This document shows, one piece after another, positions 29,128-38,192 of a stretch of DNA of 64,000 nt. The DNA comes from Edaphobacter modestus (GTDB lineage Bacteria; Acidobacteriota; Terriglobia; Terriglobales; Acidobacteriaceae): positions 5,828,001 to 5,892,000 of the forward strand of contig NZ_SHKW01000001.1 of NCBI RefSeq assembly GCF_004217555.1. The letters are read 5' to 3'. Positions within the stretch are counted from its first letter, which is position 1, and each line of letters opens with the position of its first letter. The position numbers and the translations under genes were made by a program. The notes beneath the pieces were generated by a model. The model saw only the letters and a program-made list of their open reading frames with translations, was not told the DNA's origin and made no database searches.

Positions 29128-30189
29128 ATGCGAGCAGCAAGGATGCATGCCTACAAACAGCCGTTGGTTCTTGAAGAGGTGCCGGTTCCCGAGATCGCTG
29201 CTGACGAAGTTCTTGTCAGAGTTACGGCGGCTGGAATGTGTCGCACCGACCTGCAACTGATTGACGGATATTTCCACAAATATGCCCCAATACCACTTCC
29301 CGCCATACTCGGTCATGAGATTGCCGGAACTATCGACAAGATCGGGAACATGGTCCCCAAGGTTGCGGGTTTCGAGGACGGCGACGAGGTGGTGGTGGTG
29401 GGCGGCTGGGGAGATGGAATATGTCGCTGGTGCCAGAAGGGCGACACGCAGATCTGCATCCATGGAAGATGGCCGGGGTTTGGGCCTTATGGCGGCTACT
29501 CCGAATATCTTCCGGTGCCCTATCGATATCTGATCAAGGTAGACAAGCGCTTCAAGCTGAAGGCGGAAGAACTCGCTCCGCTCACGGACGCGGGGCTGAC
29601 TCCCTATCGCGGAATCAAGAAGCTGCGCGATGCAGGTGCCCTTGGTCCCAATCGTGTCCTCGCGGTCTTTGGCATCGGTGGTCTCGGTACCTATGCCGTG
29701 CAATATGCGAAGCTGCTGTCGGGCGGTGCGACGGTCGTCGCCTTTGCCCGAAATCAGGAAAAGCTCAAAGCAGCCAAAGACCTCGGCGCCGATTTCGTGA
29801 TTAACACCACGGGAAAATCTCTGGATGAGATTCGGAAAGAACTGAGCCGGACGATAGGACAGGGCGAACTTGACGCGGTGATCGACTGCGCAGGGGCGGA
29901 AGAGATGATCCAGTTAGGGTTCAGTCTATTGTCGCCTTCGGGTCATTATTGCTCGGTCGGCCTGGTGGGGGACAAGATCAGCCTTCCACTGTTTCCCCTG
30001 GTCGCCCGCGAATATACCTACCACGGCTCCTTCTGGGGGAACTACAACGACCTCAGCGAAGTCGTCACGCTCGCGCAGCAGGGAAAGATCCGTCACAAAC
30101 TCAAGATCGTCCGGTTTGAGAAGATCAACGAAAACATTGAGCTGATGCGCGGCGGCGATATTGTGGGGCGAGCCGTCGTCAAGTTTTGA
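29128..30189 (+). CDS. Zinc-dependent NAD alcohol dehydrogenase
   Basis: A 353-residue medium-chain dehydrogenase. The catalytic zinc site is given by C38, H63 and E64 (GMCRTD, LGHEIAG). The Rossmann motif is GIGGLG at 182-187. The structural-zinc loop reads GWGDGICRWCQKGDTQIC. Three cysteines (99, 102, 110) are present and the usual first cysteine is Asp96, with the same spacing as the Glu-Cys-Cys-Cys site known from Sulfolobus ADH. The protein therefore probably still binds structural zinc. Substrate is unknown. Start ATG 29128 follows GAGGACGACGAACG. The gene is convergent with lspA. Confidence 0.85.
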   Translation: MRAARMHAYKQPLVLEEVPVPEIAADEVLVRVTAAGMCRTDLQLIDGYFHKYAPIPLPAILGHEIAGTIDKIGNMVPKVAGFEDGDEVVVVGGWGDGICRWCQKGDTQICIHGRWPGFGPYGGYSEYLPVPYRYLIKVDKRFKLKAEELAPLTDAGLTPYRGIKKLRDAGALGPNRVLAVFGIGGLGTYAVQYAKLLSGGATVVAFARNQEKLKAAKDLGADFVINTTGKSLDEIRKELSRTIGQGELDAVIDCAGAEEMIQLGFSLLSPSGHYCSVGLVGDKISLPLFPLVAREYTYHGSFWGNYNDLSEVVTLAQQGKIRHKLKIVRFEKINENIELMRGGDIVGRAVVKF

Positions 30190-30255
30190 CGAAACGCGCT
30201 TGTCGGCATTCGCTGTCGCCTCCCGAGAGACTGAGTTTCCCTTGGGGCGAGGGTG

Positions 30256-30819
30256 TCAGCTCCGGGGTTCCGGCTGTGGGCGAATGATCTCGATCATCAG
30301 CAGGCAGGCTCCGATGACGATGGCGGAGTCCGCGAAGTTGAAGTCGGGCCAGTGGTAGGGGCCGATGTGGAAGCCGATGAAGTCGATGACGTAGTGGTAG
30401 ACGATGCGGTCGTAGAGGTTGCCAACTGCTCCGCCGAGGATGAGGGCGAGTGCGATACAGGTCAACGAGAGGCAATTGCAGCTGCGGATGAGCATTACGC
30501 CGACGATGAGAACGGCGGCGACGGAGAAGAGGATCAGTCCGCGCAGAACGAGGTCGGGCGAGGCGGTGTCGGCGAGGAAGCTGAAGGCGGCGCCCGTGTT
30601 GAGGACGTGAGTGATGTTCAGGATTCCCGGGATGACCGTGTGAGAGCGGCCCACTGGAAGGCGGTGGGTGATGAACTTCTTGCTGACGTGATCGGCGATG
30701 GCGACGAAGGCCGCGAGCCCGAGCAGCAGGGGGAAGTAGCGCCGCCGCTGTCCTGTGGCGCGGGCGCGGCGGGGCTGGGGGTCGAACTCGGTTGGCGGGT
30801 ACTCGTAGCGCTCGGGCAT
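30256..30819 (-). CDS. lspA: Signal peptidase II (lipoprotein signal peptidase)
   Basis: Cleaves the signal peptide of diacylglyceryl-modified prolipoproteins at the inner membrane. The protein is 187 residues with four membrane segments and a 28-residue charged cytoplasmic start that is longer than usual. The catalytic aspartates are D146 in YVIDFIGF and D164 in FNFADSAIVIG, with the family GNLYDR motif before them. It begins seven bases after the ileS stop on the same strand, the common ileS-lspA arrangement. A fragment of its 3' end is duplicated at 28006-28072. Confidence 0.93.
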   Translation of the reverse strand: MPERYEYPPTEFDPQPRRARATGQRRRYFPLLLGLAAFVAIADHVSKKFITHRLPVGRSHTVIPGILNITHVLNTGAAFSFLADTASPDLVLRGLILFSVAAVLIVGVMLIRSCNCLSLTCIALALILGGAVGNLYDRIVYHYVIDFIGFHIGPYHWPDFNFADSAIVIGACLLMIEIIRPQPEPRS

Positions 30820-30826
30820 TCAGGGC

Positions 30827-33823
30827 TTACTCCGTAGGAGATGAGGCGGCATAAGGAGGATACCCGATAGCGTCAAGAGCGTCGGCGCAACGCAGGCAGA
30901 CAGTGGGATATTTTGCTTCATCGCCCACGTCGGTGGTGTAGCGCCAGCAGCGTTCGCACTTGGTGCCGGAGGCCGGAACGGTGATTGCAGCAACAGGTAC
31001 TGACTGCGGGTTGCTGGAGGCTACCGCTCCTTTGAGCGTGACATGCGAGACGTTGAACAGTTCAGGCAGAGCGGTGGAGTAGCGAGCGAGGAGCTGTGAC
31101 AGGGCAGCGTCGCTGATGAGCAGGTCGACGGAGGCGTCCAGTCCCTTGCCGACGCGGCCCGCCTTGCGCTCGGCCTCGATGCTGACGAGAGCCTCGCTGC
31201 GAACGTCGAGCAGCTTCTGCCAGTCTTCGAGGAGGTTCTTCGTGTCAACCGGGATGACCTCCGAGAGGCTGGGGAAGAGAGCGAGATGGACGCTGGCTTC
31301 GCGGTTCTCGATCTTCGGGAGTGAATGCCAGACCTCTTCGGCGGTGAAGCTGAGGATGGGTGCGACGAGACGGGTGAGCGTCTCGGCGATGCGCCAGAGC
31401 GCGGTCTGGGCGGAGCGGCGTGCGGGTGCGTTGGGTGCGAAGGTGTAGAGCCGATCTTTGAGCACGTCGAGATAGAGAGCGCTGAGGTCGGTGTTGATGA
31501 ACTCGTTGAGCGCGTGATAGGCGCGGTGGAACTCGAAGTCGTCATAGGCGCGGCGGATCTTTTTGTCCAGCTCGGCGAGTCTGGCGAAGATGTACTGGTC
31601 TAAGGGTTCGAGCTTTGCAAAATTATGGACGGCATCGGTGGCCGGGTTGAAGTCGTGCAGGTTGCCGAGAAGGAAGCGGAAGGTGTTGCGCAGCTTGCGA
31701 TAGTTGTCGCTGACGCGCTGCATCAGGTTCTCGCTGGCGGCGACGTCTTCGCGGAAGTCGACGGAGGCGACCCAGAGACGGACGATCTCGCCGCCGAGGC
31801 GCTTGGCGATGTCGACGGGGTCGACGCCGTTGCCGAGGGACTTGGAGAAGGCGCGGCCTTGCTCGTCGAGGGTCCAGCCGGAGGTGGCGACCATGCGATA
31901 CGGCGCTTTGCCACGAACCGCGACAGAGGTAAGGATGGAGGAGTGGAACCAGCCGCGATGCTGATCCCCGCCCTCGGTGTAGAGGTCGGCCGGCCATTCA
32001 AGCTCGGGTTCGACATCGAGAACGGCGTGCCAGCTCGCGCCGGATTCGAACCAGACGTCGAGGATGTCCATCTCCTTGCGGAACGCGGTTCCGGCGCAGG
32101 AGGCGCAGGCGGTTCCGGCGGGAAGAAGCGCGGCGACGTCGTGGGCGTACCAGGCGTCGGCTCCCTCGCGGTGGAAGAGATCGACGATGCTCTTGTTGAT
32201 CGTGGGATCGTTGAGAGGCGTGTGGCACTTCTCGCACATGAAGACGGCGATGGGCACGCCCCAGATGCGCTGGCGGGAGATGGTCCAGTCGGGCCGGGTG
32301 GCGATCATGTTGGAGATGCGCTCCTGCCCCCAGGACGGGTCCCAGATGACGTTTGCGATCTCGTCGAGTGTGCGCTGGCGGAAGGTCTCCGTAGTGGTAG
32401 CGGGTGGTTGTGGCACTTCGGGCGAGCTACCGGGATTCTTCGCTCCGCTCAGAGTGACGGCATTTGAAGTTTGTGCCGGCATGGGAGTTTCCATGGAGAT
32501 GAACCACTGCTCGGTAGCCCGGAAGATGACGGGATTGTGGCAGCGCCAGCAGTGCGGATAGGAGTGGTGGATCTCGCTCAGGCCCATGAGCGCGCCGCGA
32601 GCTCGAACCAGCTCGATGATGGCCGGGTTGGCCTTGAAGATCTGCAGGCCGTCGTACTCGGGCAGGCCGTTGCGGAGGCGGCCCGCGGCGTCGACGTCGC
32701 AGAGCTGGGAGAGGCCGTAGCGGGTTCCGGTGGCGAAGTCGTCGGCGCCGTGCGAGGGCGCGGTGTGGACGGCTCCGGTGCCCTGGTCGGTGGTGACGTA
32801 GTCGGCGTTGACGCCGAGGATCTCACGCGCTTTTCCATTTTCCTGCAGGAAGGGGTGTTGGAAGGTGACGCGATCGAGCTGCGTGCCCTTGAAGCGCGCG
32901 ATTTCTTTGGCGTCAGGAAGGTTGCAGGCGTCGCGGGTCTGCGCGGCGAGCGCTTCGGCGACGATGTAGATGTTGCCATCGGTGTTCTTGAGGGCTACGT
33001 AATCGAGTTCGGGATTGAAAGCGACGGCGAGGGAGGCCGGGAGCGTCCACGGGGTGGTCGTCCAGATGATGGTGTAGACGGGAAGGTTCGCGAGCGCCGG
33101 ATCGATGGCCGCGGCTTCACTTGTGAGCGCGTAACGGACGTAGATCGAGGGCGAGGTGTGCATCTCGTACTCGATCTCGGCCTCGGCGAGGGCGGTCCTG
33201 TCGTGGATGCACCAGTAGACGGGCTTCAGTCCCTTGTAGACAAAGCCCTTCTCGAAGAAGTTGTAGAAGGTCTCGACGATGGAGGCCTCGTAGGGGAGGG
33301 ACATCGTGAGGTAGGGATTTGACCAGCGGCCGAAGACGCCGATGCGCTCGAACTGGGAGCGCTGCAGGTCAACGTACTTCTGTGCGTACTCGCGGCAGGC
33401 CTTGCGCACGGCGAGCGGGTCCATCTCGAGCTTCTTGCGGCCTAGCTGTTCGTCGACCTTGATCTCGATGGGAAGACCGTGACAGTCCCATCCGGGGACG
33501 TAAGGGGCGTCGAAACCCGCCATGGTCTTGGTTTTGACGACAAAGTCCTTGATGCACTTGTTGAGCGCATGGCCAAGGTGGATGGCTCCGTTGGCGTAGG
33601 GCGGGCCATCGTGGAGGATGTATTTGGGGGCGCCGGCACGGGCAGAGCGAATCTGGGCGTAAATATCCTGTTGCTGCCAGGCGGCAAGGCGAATAGGCTC
33701 GTTGACCGGGAGATTGGCCTTCATGGCGAAGGCGGTCTGGGGCAGGTTCAGGGTCGACTTCAGGGGCTTGGCCTGAGGTTCGGTCTGGGTGGTCTCGGAC
33801 TTGGTCGCGGTTACTTCCGGCAT
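30827..33823 (-). CDS. ileS: Isoleucyl-tRNA synthetase
   Basis: A 998-residue class I synthetase that charges tRNA-Ile. The HIGH motif is HLGH at 82-85 in GAIHLGHALNKC. The KMSKS-type loop appears as AFSKSLGN near residue 660, with the first residues altered as in many IleS. The C-terminal zinc site CERCWRYTTDVG followed by CLRC is intact. The ORF is open to 33970, but MPEVTATKSE at 33823 gives a sensible start. Unusually, a segment of about 35 residues after WFISME is extra relative to the family; its start, VTLSGAKNPGSS, is encoded by an interspersed repeat. Confidence 0.94.
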   Translation of the reverse strand: MPEVTATKSETTQTEPQAKPLKSTLNLPQTAFAMKANLPVNEPIRLAAWQQQDIYAQIRSARAGAPKYILHDGPPYANGAIHLGHALNKCIKDFVVKTKTMAGFDAPYVPGWDCHGLPIEIKVDEQLGRKKLEMDPLAVRKACREYAQKYVDLQRSQFERIGVFGRWSNPYLTMSLPYEASIVETFYNFFEKGFVYKGLKPVYWCIHDRTALAEAEIEYEMHTSPSIYVRYALTSEAAAIDPALANLPVYTIIWTTTPWTLPASLAVAFNPELDYVALKNTDGNIYIVAEALAAQTRDACNLPDAKEIARFKGTQLDRVTFQHPFLQENGKAREILGVNADYVTTDQGTGAVHTAPSHGADDFATGTRYGLSQLCDVDAAGRLRNGLPEYDGLQIFKANPAIIELVRARGALMGLSEIHHSYPHCWRCHNPVIFRATEQWFISMETPMPAQTSNAVTLSGAKNPGSSPEVPQPPATTTETFRQRTLDEIANVIWDPSWGQERISNMIATRPDWTISRQRIWGVPIAVFMCEKCHTPLNDPTINKSIVDLFHREGADAWYAHDVAALLPAGTACASCAGTAFRKEMDILDVWFESGASWHAVLDVEPELEWPADLYTEGGDQHRGWFHSSILTSVAVRGKAPYRMVATSGWTLDEQGRAFSKSLGNGVDPVDIAKRLGGEIVRLWVASVDFREDVAASENLMQRVSDNYRKLRNTFRFLLGNLHDFNPATDAVHNFAKLEPLDQYIFARLAELDKKIRRAYDDFEFHRAYHALNEFINTDLSALYLDVLKDRLYTFAPNAPARRSAQTALWRIAETLTRLVAPILSFTAEEVWHSLPKIENREASVHLALFPSLSEVIPVDTKNLLEDWQKLLDVRSEALVSIEAERKAGRVGKGLDASVDLLISDAALSQLLARYSTALPELFNVSHVTLKGAVASSNPQSVPVAAITVPASGTKCERCWRYTTDVGDEAKYPTVCLRCADALDAIGYPPYAASSPTE
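32432..32460 (-). repeat. Family A repeat inside ileS
   Basis: The minus strand reads CCGTCACTCTGAGCGGAGCG, a diverged short copy of the family A core. It encodes VTLSGAKNPG in IleS, the same translation frame as VILSEAR in UvrA. It sits in the segment between WFISME and RTLDEIANVIW, where family members have only a few residues. Confidence 0.6.
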
Positions 33824-34179
33824 CGGTTCGTTTGGCTCGCTTTTCAGGAGGTACGGCAAACGTCTATTGTATCTGGGCTGGAAGGCCGGTGTTGGATCTC
33901 TCCGGGAGCGGAGGGCGAGTGTGTCGAAGACGCTAGCGGGGGAGGTTGCATATTTCCTGAGAAAAGGCAAGAGACGATCCGATGACGCCGCGAGTCAAAT
34001 GAGACGAGCGCGGCGAGGCGAATCTTTGTAGAATATTCCCGGAGCCAGTTGCCTGCCTTCGCGGTACAACAGAGGAAGCCGGCGGAAGACCGGTAGGAGA
34101 GATGGGAGATGTTCGACTTCCCCAGGAAACCGGCGGTGATGCCGAAGTGGCTCAGCTGTCGTCGAGGCAAAGCAGCTTA
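33824..34179. other. Divergent intergenic region of ileS and tonB-type gene
   Basis: About 355 bases with no protein gene. It contains a TAGAAT -10-like hexamer at 34029-34034 for the plus-strand gene. A GC-rich leader of about 145 bases follows, with repeated CCGGCGG motifs and short stems (CCGGCGGAAGACCGG). No T-box features are seen before ileS. Confidence 0.45.
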
Positions 34180-35259
34180 ATGGCAAATACTTGGCTGAAT
34201 TCAACGGATGAGGAAACCAAGGATGCAGGCCCGACGCTGCGTCCGGCGGTAGAGGCTCCAAAGCTGAACGAAGAGACAGAAGGCTCGATGTGGGCCTCCC
34301 TCATCGAGAACCTGCGTGATGTCTTCAATCCCGTAAAACAGGCACCGCTGAATCTGGAATCGCAACCGGTGGAGAGCGACCTCGTCATCGAGGAAGAGGG
34401 CGTCTTCACCTCGCTGAAGAACAGTATTCGCGATGTCTTCTTCCCGCAGAAGCTGCCTCCGTTGGTCCTGGAGTCGAAGCCGATCCCGGTACAGGATCTG
34501 CTGAGGGCCAAGCAGGACCCGAAGGCGACGGGATCCGCAATCGCGGTCTACGCTCTTCTCTTTCTTCTCGTTGCATGGATGCTGCACAAGAAGGTACCGT
34601 TTGCGGCTCCGTTCAAGCAGCCTGAGCTGACGAATGTGTCGATTCCACCATTGGCGCCCATGAGGGCCCAGGCGATGGGAGGAGGCGGCGGACAGCGTGG
34701 ACCGACTCCGGTCACAAAGGGAACTCCGCCAAAGTTTGCGGAGACCCAGATCGTGCCTCCAAAGGCGCCCCCGCTGCAGGAGCCGAAGATCAAGATCGAG
34801 CCGACGGTGGAGGTCCAGAAGGACGTTCACATGGCGAGCAGCATCCCGCAGATCGGCGTGGCGAACTCGCCGCTGATCGGTATGTCAATGGGCAACGGTT
34901 CGGGTACCGGGCTGGGTTCCGGCAGCGGCTCGGGAATCGGGCCGGGCTCGGGAGGGAATACGGGTGGCGGACCGAGGCGCATCGGCGGAGGCGTTTCGGC
35001 GCCGCAGCTGATCTACTCGGTCGAGCCTGAGTTCTCTGAAGAGGCCCGCAAGGCCAAGGTCGCCGGGAATGTGCTTGTGAACCTGTGGGTCGACACCAAC
35101 GGCAATCCCAGCCACGTGCGGATCATCCGCGGAGTGGGTATGGGACTCGATGAGAAGGCGATCGAGGCCGTGCGGCAGTACAAGTTCAAGCCGGCGATGG
35201 AGAATGGAAAGCCGGTGCTGGTGGAACTGAATGTCGAGGTGAACTTCCAGATCTTCTAG
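34180..35259 (+). CDS. TonB-family energy transducer with duplicated N-terminal segment
   Basis: A protein of about 359 residues. It has a cytoplasmic N-terminal part, one membrane segment (AIAVYALLFLLVAWML), a Pro/Gly-rich periplasmic linker and a C-terminal TonB domain (PEFSEEARKAKVAGNVLVNLWVD; KAIEAVRQYKFKPA). TonB proteins carry proton-motive energy to outer-membrane receptors. The N-terminal part has a tandem repeat: LIENLRDVFNPVKQAPLNLE, then LKNSIRDVFFPQKLPPLVLE. The frame is open to ATG 34102, which has AGGAG only two bases before it, so 34180 is preferred but uncertain. Confidence 0.83.
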   Translation: MANTWLNSTDEETKDAGPTLRPAVEAPKLNEETEGSMWASLIENLRDVFNPVKQAPLNLESQPVESDLVIEEEGVFTSLKNSIRDVFFPQKLPPLVLESKPIPVQDLLRAKQDPKATGSAIAVYALLFLLVAWMLHKKVPFAAPFKQPELTNVSIPPLAPMRAQAMGGGGGQRGPTPVTKGTPPKFAETQIVPPKAPPLQEPKIKIEPTVEVQKDVHMASSIPQIGVANSPLIGMSMGNGSGTGLGSGSGSGIGPGSGGNTGGGPRRIGGGVSAPQLIYSVEPEFSEEARKAKVAGNVLVNLWVDTNGNPSHVRIIRGVGMGLDEKAIEAVRQYKFKPAMENGKPVLVELNVEVNFQIF

Positions 35260-35314
35260 CATCTCGGGGAACTCTGCGAGTGTCGCGGGGGTATCGATTT
35301 CAGCGAAGAGGAAT

Positions 35315-35358
35315 CCAAAGGGAAAAGACCTGCCGTTGCCGCAGGTCTTTCCCTTTGG
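35315..35358. terminator. Bidirectional terminator between tonB and chemoreceptor genes
   Basis: A long near-perfect stem: CCAAAGGGAAAAGACCTGC pairs with GCAGGTCTTTCCCTTTGG with one bulged A, and the loop is CGTTGCC. Its A-rich and T-rich arms serve both strands of the convergent pair. Confidence 0.75.
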
Positions 35359-35374
35359 CGCGTATCGAGGCAGG

Positions 35375-37087
35375 TTATGCTGCGTGCGAAGCTCGGCTCG
35401 CGTGCGGCGTAGGAGTGTTGGCGGAACGGATCATCTTCACGCTTTGGGTCTGTAGCTGAAAGCGATCAACCTGCTCTTCGAGCGTCACTGCGGTGGTTCG
35501 GAGAGACTCGATCCCCGAGGTAGTCGTTGCCATTCCAGCCAGGTTCTCATTGCTGAGAGAGTGGATGGAGTCGAGGCTCGCAGAGGACTGATCGGCCGCC
35601 GCTGCCTGTTGTGAGGCGGCGATGGCGATCTGGGCGATCATCTTGTCGACGCGTTCGGCCATTCCGATGATGCGCTCCAGTGCCTCGCCGGCCTGGTTTG
35701 TGGTGACGACGCCCTGTTGAACGGTTCCGGTACCGCTTTCCATGCTGGAGATGGCGACGCGGGTACGGTCCTGGATCTCCTGAATCATGGTTGCGATCTC
35801 GCCCGTCGCCTGCGCGGTGCTCTCGGCAAGGCGGCGAACCTCGCCGGCGACGACCGCGAATCCACGGCCATGGTCGCCGGCGCGAGCGGCCTCGATGGCG
35901 GCGTTCAGTGCAAGCAGGTTGGTCTTGCGGGCGATCTCGTCGATGACCGTAACGATCTGCGAGATGCGCTTGGAGTCCTCGCCGAGCAGGCCGACCGTGG
36001 ACGAGGTCTCGCTGACGGCCGACGCGATCGAGTGCATGGAACCGAGCACCTGCTTGACGATGTCTCCGCCGTCGCGAGCGGTTTGCGCCGCGTTGCGTGC
36101 CGTCTCCGCAGCAGACTGCGTGTGGCGGGAGACCTCGGCGATGGAAGCGGACATCTCCTGCATTGCTGTGGCTGCCTGTTGCGTCTGCTGGCTCTGCTGA
36201 TCGATGCGGCGATGAATCTGATCGGAGGCGGATCGCATGGAGACCGCGCTTCCGGTAAGGGAGCCGGCGGTCTGGACGACGGTGCCGATGATCGCGCCCA
36301 GATTGGATTGCATCTTCTGCATGGCTTTGGCGAGCGTTCCGATCTGGTCGCTGCCGTAGAGATGCGCCAGCTCATCGCCAGTCAGGTCTCCTTCGGCGAT
36401 GGAATCGGCGCGTTCGGCAACGAGATCGATCGAACGGGTGATGCGGCGCGAGAGGGTAAAGGAGATGAAGCCGCCCACCAGGGCTCCGAGGATGGTCGCG
36501 ATCCATAGAGTCCAGAGCGTGGAGCTGTTGGCGTGCTGAAGTTGCGTAATCTCAAGGTCCGCCTGGGTCATCTGGGAGTCACCGAGATCGCCGGTCATAG
36601 CGAAGAGCGACTTCTCGAGCGGCAGAATCTGATTTTGAAAGATCTCGTATGCCTGCGCTGTACCCTGCGAGGTCTTGCTCTCGTTCAGTTGTTCCACTTT
36701 TTCTTCGAGATTCTTCAACGTGGAGAGTCCGGACGCGAGCTCCTGGATGCGTGTGGAGTCATACCCAAGGTTCGAGCGTTCGGCATACTGCCTGAGCTTC
36801 GTCATGGACTCATCGGCCTGGACGAGATATTCCTGTCGTGCGCGGCGGAAGGCGGCCGACGAGGCGGGGTCGACTCCAAAGAGCATGTAGGACTCAAGCG
36901 CATGGATGCTGTAGACCATGCGGAGACGAAGATCGCGTGTGGCCGCATTGAGGGGGATGTGTTGAGTTGTGGCGCTTGTGGCCAGGCGGTTCGCCTCCTG
37001 GATGCGCATGGTTGCAGTAAATGCACTTAGAAGCATGGCGAAGATGAGAGCGCCTGTCGCGAGGCCGAGTTTCTGTTCGAGTTTCAT
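35375..37087 (-). CDS. Methyl-accepting chemotaxis protein
   Basis: A 570-residue receptor with a membrane segment at about 9-26, a four-helix periplasmic sensor (about 30-190), a second membrane segment (LWTLWIATILGALVGGFI), a HAMP domain (about 210-265) and a cytoplasmic signalling coiled coil. The tip is the conserved IARKTNLLALNAAIEAARAG with GRGFAVVAGEVRRLAE. It would control CheA in chemotaxis or a related Che-like pathway. No C-terminal CheR-tethering pentapeptide is present. A small TonB-domain gene lies just upstream on the same strand. Confidence 0.9.
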   Translation of the reverse strand: MKLEQKLGLATGALIFAMLLSAFTATMRIQEANRLATSATTQHIPLNAATRDLRLRMVYSIHALESYMLFGVDPASSAAFRRARQEYLVQADESMTKLRQYAERSNLGYDSTRIQELASGLSTLKNLEEKVEQLNESKTSQGTAQAYEIFQNQILPLEKSLFAMTGDLGDSQMTQADLEITQLQHANSSTLWTLWIATILGALVGGFISFTLSRRITRSIDLVAERADSIAEGDLTGDELAHLYGSDQIGTLAKAMQKMQSNLGAIIGTVVQTAGSLTGSAVSMRSASDQIHRRIDQQSQQTQQAATAMQEMSASIAEVSRHTQSAAETARNAAQTARDGGDIVKQVLGSMHSIASAVSETSSTVGLLGEDSKRISQIVTVIDEIARKTNLLALNAAIEAARAGDHGRGFAVVAGEVRRLAESTAQATGEIATMIQEIQDRTRVAISSMESGTGTVQQGVVTTNQAGEALERIIGMAERVDKMIAQIAIAASQQAAAADQSSASLDSIHSLSNENLAGMATTTSGIESLRTTAVTLEEQVDRFQLQTQSVKMIRSANTPTPHASRASHAA

Positions 37088-37150
37088 GAGCCTTCCCGTC
37101 GCTGAGGGTGGAATAGAAGTTGTGAGTTGCCGCCGCTTACGTGCGAAGAA

Positions 37151-37477
37151 TTACTGATTGGCGAAGTTGACGTCGACCGTCATGCTGGTGGCCTCCGTGG
37201 CCGGCTCGAAGCGCCAGCGGCGAACGGCGTCCTGCGCGGCTGTGCCGAGAAGAGCATGGCCGGATTCGACCTTCGCATCCGAGACCGAGCCATCAGGAGC
37301 GACCACAAGTTGAACCACAACTACTCCGCTGACGTGCATGCGGCGGGCGAGTTCGGGATAAACGGGCGGCACCCTGCTGACGATGGCGCGATGGCCCGCG
37401 GCCGATGCGCTGCCGGGACCAAGTGCAAGAACCGCGATGAGAAGAAGTGGAGAGAGAAAACGACGAGAGAGTGCCAC
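37151..37477 (-). CDS. Small exported TonB C-terminal-domain protein
   Basis: A 108-residue protein: a signal peptide or N-anchor (LSPLLLIAVLALGPGSASA), then a lone TonB C-terminal domain (PPVYPELARRMHVSGVVVVQLVV; DAVRRWRFEPA). It lacks the Pro-rich spacer of classic TonB, so it may be periplasmic and act as a partner or scaffold instead of an energy transducer. It lies 63 bases upstream of the chemoreceptor on the same strand and 62 bases downstream of the CYTH gene. Confidence 0.78.
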   Translation of the reverse strand: MALSRRFLSPLLLIAVLALGPGSASAAGHRAIVSRVPPVYPELARRMHVSGVVVVQLVVAPDGSVSDAKVESGHALLGTAAQDAVRRWRFEPATEATSMTVDVNFANQ

Positions 37478-37539
37478 GATTTGCCTCCAAAATAGATTTC
37501 AGAGGCTGTATCGGCAGATGGAGCCTTGGGCTTTAGCGG

Positions 37540-38139
37540 TTAGACAAGGGCGGGAGCGCCGATCTCCGCGAAGGTAAGATTTTCGGCCGTACTGCCGGTG
37601 CGCTGCTTCCAGTCGAGGAAGAGCTTTCCATAGCTGTCGGTGAGGCAGGTCGCTGGGTCGATCGAGAGCTGGCTGAGGGTTCGCTCGATCCAGTCTGGAG
37701 GCCCCTCGAGCTCGGCATAGGTCCCGATGGGGGTCTCATCGACAACTACATGCGCGGACGGTTCGGACGCATGAGACCACTCGGTGCGATATTTCTCGTA
37801 GACGAAGGCCGGAGCGTAGCCGAGGTGTTCGAAGATGGCGGCGAGGGTGGGACCGTCGCCTACGGTCGTTTCTGTCTCGATACGCACCTTGTAACGGGTG
37901 GAGTCTGGTGCGCTGTGAGGATCGGCCAGCCCCTTGTGGGTGACGATATAGGTGTTCCCGTACTGACGGATGCGGAGGATCTCGGTACGGGCGCGGAGGT
38001 CGCGAGAGGGAGTGTCGTAGAGGGTGTTGTGCTCAAACGTGCGCCGAGTCTCGATGTGAAAGCCCAGCTCGAGAAGTCGAGATTGGAAGGCTGCGGGATC
38101 GGAGATGGGGAGCTTGAGTTCGATCTCAGCGTTCGACAT
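37540..38139 (-). CDS. CYTH-domain protein (class IV adenylate cyclase-like)
   Basis: A 199-residue CYTH (CyaB/thiamine triphosphatase) protein. The diagnostic ExExK motif is E5, E7, K9 in AEIELKLP. Later features are LRIRQYGNTYIVTHKG, RIETETTV and the acidic VVVDETPIGTYAELEG. Members hydrolyse triphosphorylated substrates or make cyclic AMP; the CyaB-like pattern here does not decide between the two. It lies divergent from the Sua5-type gene, 53 bases apart. Confidence 0.85.
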   Translation of the reverse strand: MSNAEIELKLPISDPAAFQSRLLELGFHIETRRTFEHNTLYDTPSRDLRARTEILRIRQYGNTYIVTHKGLADPHSAPDSTRYKVRIETETTVGDGPTLAAIFEHLGYAPAFVYEKYRTEWSHASEPSAHVVVDETPIGTYAELEGPPDWIERTLSQLSIDPATCLTDSYGKLFLDWKQRTGSTAENLTFAEIGAPALV

Positions 38140-38192
38140 GGGGTGAGTATACGGCGGTTGGGGCTCGAGCGGCGGCGGTAGGATGGAAAGAT

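Noticed and set aside
34035..34180. Cyclic di-GMP or cobalamin riboswitch before the TonB-type gene
   Set aside because: Short similarities such as GGAAACCGG and GGCAAAGC occur, but the required conserved blocks and spacing are not present.
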